In this document: positions 61,721-64,000 of the stretch, piece after piece
Layout of the letters: each line of letters begins with the position of its first letter
How positions within the stretch are numbered: the first letter of the stretch is position 1
DNA from: Fratercula arctica
Lineage: Eukaryota > Chordata > Aves > Charadriiformes > Alcidae
Reading direction: 5' to 3'
Assembly: GCA_947846985.1 (NCBI GenBank)
Contig: CANTUZ010000001.1
Coordinates: forward strand, 170,538,447-170,602,446
Length of the DNA: 64,000 nt
Notes under the pieces: model-generated
The model's database searches: none
What the model was told of the DNA's origin: nothing
What the model saw: only the letters and a program-made list of their open reading frames with translations
Translations under genes and position numbers: made by a program

Positions 61721-64000
61721 GAAGTATAGCTGTAGTTTGCACCTACAGCTAGCATCCAATCCAGTGCAAAAGCAAGTACCTATACCTGTAATGAGCTGTT
61801 TGAGTATTCAGAACAGATATATGAAAATTGTACCTTCAGCTAATTGCCCAAGAGAGTACAAAAATTAAGAAAATAGCCCAGGAATAGGACACCTATGTGC
61901 CATTCCCGCTTCTGCTATAGAATGCTACTTCCATGTATTAAAGATGGCTTTTCAAATCTTTATGCGCATTTAAGAAATCTATTGCAGGCTCTTTTGGGAG
62001 TACAGGGGAGAGCGGGTACATTTTTGGGTGTACACAGGATACTTGCTGTTGTGCCGATGGCCCATGACAATCTGAAACATCCCACAGCAGTTCTGGGAGC
62101 AGGCTCTCAGCTGACGCATGACACGCTGGGTGGCAAACCCAAGGAGTGCCTAAGCCTGGCTCTATTGCCAACAGAAACAGAAAGCAAACACACGTGATGA
62201 ATGACACACGCATCCATAATTTATACGCGATTAGCAGGAATATTTCCTCCATTTTGCTACAACTGTCAGCTCCTCACTAATTATTATAATATTGTGCAGA
62301 AAGCAAGCCGAGAATACGGGCAGGAAAAGGCGCTTCACACGCTTTGGCCAAATGAGGGTGAGCTCAGCATTAACCCTGTATTTATTTTTATATAGATTTG
62401 TATCTGAAGATATCCCCTATGAATCAATAGGAGCAGAGGGCATCTTAAAAAGCAAACGAAAAAATAATCATATTTTTGCTGAACCAAGGTGAGGAAGTTA
62501 CTATTTCTTTTTCAGGTGAGCACCAAGAAGAGTATTAATCACAGGGTGAGTACATTGTCTGATGACTCAATCATTTAAAAAAAGCATTCATCACAATTGC
62601 CAGCTCAATGCAATAATTTATGTTGTTTTAATGTTATTTAGAAGGTTTTAGGGTCTTTGCACTCACCCTAATTAGGGGTGGGGATTCAGGAGGATATGAA
62701 TGTTCTGGTGCCACTAAAAGTCATATATTGAGTGTACTTTTGCAGTTTTACACATAGGAAAAACAGAAAGAAGACAGAGACAGATTCTCTAAGTTTACAA
62801 AGTGTGTTGTTAATAGAGGCAGGAACAGTAAAAATAGGTAATGATACCTGGTCCTCTGCGTTAATCAGTAGATCTCACGAACTGTCTTTCCCAATCCATG
62901 TGCTACTAGATGCAGAAGGACTTTGTATTATAAGAAACATTGTCCATACCCTAATGGTTGTGAATTTGCCTGTGCAGCTGCTTATTAATAGAAACAAGCA
63001 ACACTAAACATTTCAGCAATATGCACTGAAGTTCCAAGGTAGGTCTCTGGAGAATGGCTAAAGGGACAGACCTCCACTGTACGTTGTACGCAGAACTGTT
63101 GGATATTAGTTGCATTTGATTTTACATCTTTTGTGTTTACCAGCCAAATTAAATGTATATCTGGTATATGAAGCAAGTAATACGGCTTAAACCACTGTAA
63201 TATGAAATCACTCATATGGAATTTACAATGCAGCTTTTCATGTCAAATGGGAGCTTACTGAACAAAAAAGAGCCTTATGGAGTGTAGAGCTGAGATGCAT
63301 GCATAAAGTAAGTGAATATTAAATACATGCATGAAGAAACACTGATGGTTTTAAATATAGTTGCAGAATTAAAGACACTTGTAGGTCAACTCTACGTTCA
63401 AATATACTCTGCATATGCCCATTAGTATGCATTGACAATAATACAACTAAAGAACAGTCCAGCTTAGACATTTGTTATATGTACAAACAAGGTGTGTTTT
63501 TGTCATTTAGTATGGATAAAGCATTATTTTAAAAGATGAAGTTTAAGGATATCAGCCTTAATCAAGGTTTCAGAATCCATCCAATAGTGATTAACACAGG
63601 AGCGTGTGAAAAGGATGACAACACACTCTTTAAATATGATTTGGTAAGTAAATAATCTTTATGTAAATACAAAAAGATGTACCCACTTAAAAATACAGTG
63701 TTTAATGGTATTTGTCAAGGCTGTGATTCTATTATCCCTATTAAAATTGCCACACTGTACCAATGACTATTCCCACTAGAATCAAACCCAGGAAAATTAT
63801 TTCTAGACTACAGAGGAATTTCATAAATACACTGCCACCTAATTTTGGAGATGACTAAGTTTGTGATGTTGAAGTTCTGTATCTAGATATGTCATTGAAC
63901 ATCCCAACTATAATGCTGCCAAACAGCCAGGTACAAAGCTGACACTTACTAGTAGCATTCTTTAGTTGACTTTGCTAGAAGGAAACGATTCATTAGACAC

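Larger units (their letters stand above)
50226..64000. other. AT-rich noncoding stretch, no gene recognised
   Basis: Nearly 14 kb without a recognisable exon or recent transposon. The plus strand is conspicuously A-rich between about 56880 and 58130. The simple repeats and the two palindromes are listed separately. Frames of up to about 104 codons (for example 61895-62252 on both strands, 62732-63007 plus) have no recognisable domain. Confidence 0.5.

Noticed and set aside
1..64000. CRISPR arrays, operons, ribosome binding sites, tRNA or rRNA genes
   Set aside because: None seen. The composition and repeats are those of a bird nuclear genome, so prokaryotic signals are not expected.

Overview
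This is 64 kb of nuclear DNA from a bird. The diagnosis rests on several CR1 LINE copies that carry the avian 3' octamer tail (ATTCTATG units), on two different avian-type endogenous retroviral solo LTRs, and on the general make-up: AT-rich, gene-poor sequence with many homopolymer runs. An old MIR-type SINE and a very diverged CR1 fit an amniote background. The species cannot be named from this window. Nothing resembles a bacterial, organellar or plasmid sequence.

No host protein-coding gene, tRNA or rRNA could be supported. The window reads as a gene desert or the inside of a very long intron. Most open reading frames of 60-170 codons are chance frames: they lack recognisable domains, often lie on both strands of the same GC-rich patch, or overlap simple repeats. 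The only frames with clear protein homology are C-terminal pieces of the CR1 reverse-transcriptase polyprotein.

Layout. 1-8 kb: AT-rich sequence with an ancient CR1 (about 3.08-3.24 kb), a C16 run and a long polypyrimidine tract. 7.69-8.37 kb: the best-preserved CR1, with a 200-codon uninterrupted C-terminal ORF2 frame. 8.4-17.5 kb: a possible conserved noncoding element near 11.5-11.9 kb, a 975-bp solo LTR at 14.19-15.16 kb, and traces of an old palindromic amniote repeat at 15.4-15.9 kb. 17.48-18.04 kb: second CR1. 18-32 kb: long noncoding stretch with several GC-rich patches and conserved-element candidates. 32.0-32.3 kb: CR1 fragment. 36.64-37.89 kb: two CR1 copies of different age lying end to end. 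42.36-42.56 kb: MIR SINE. 45.29-45.57 kb: the only plus-strand CR1 of the young type. 46.9-47.5 kb: possible LINE endonuclease remnant. 49.69-50.04 kb: a 353-bp solo LTR with CCAAT, TATA and AATAAA signals and a 6-bp near-perfect target duplication. Shortly after it comes a 50-codon frame that looks like a secretory signal peptide. 50.2-64 kb: AT-rich unique sequence with simple repeats and two perfect short palindromes near 60.7 and 61.2 kb.

No new multi-gene system was found. The observations most worth checking are the LTR plus signal-peptide frame at 49.7-50.2 kb, the palindromes at 60.7-61.2 kb, the stacked CR1 pair, and the candidate conserved noncoding elements.
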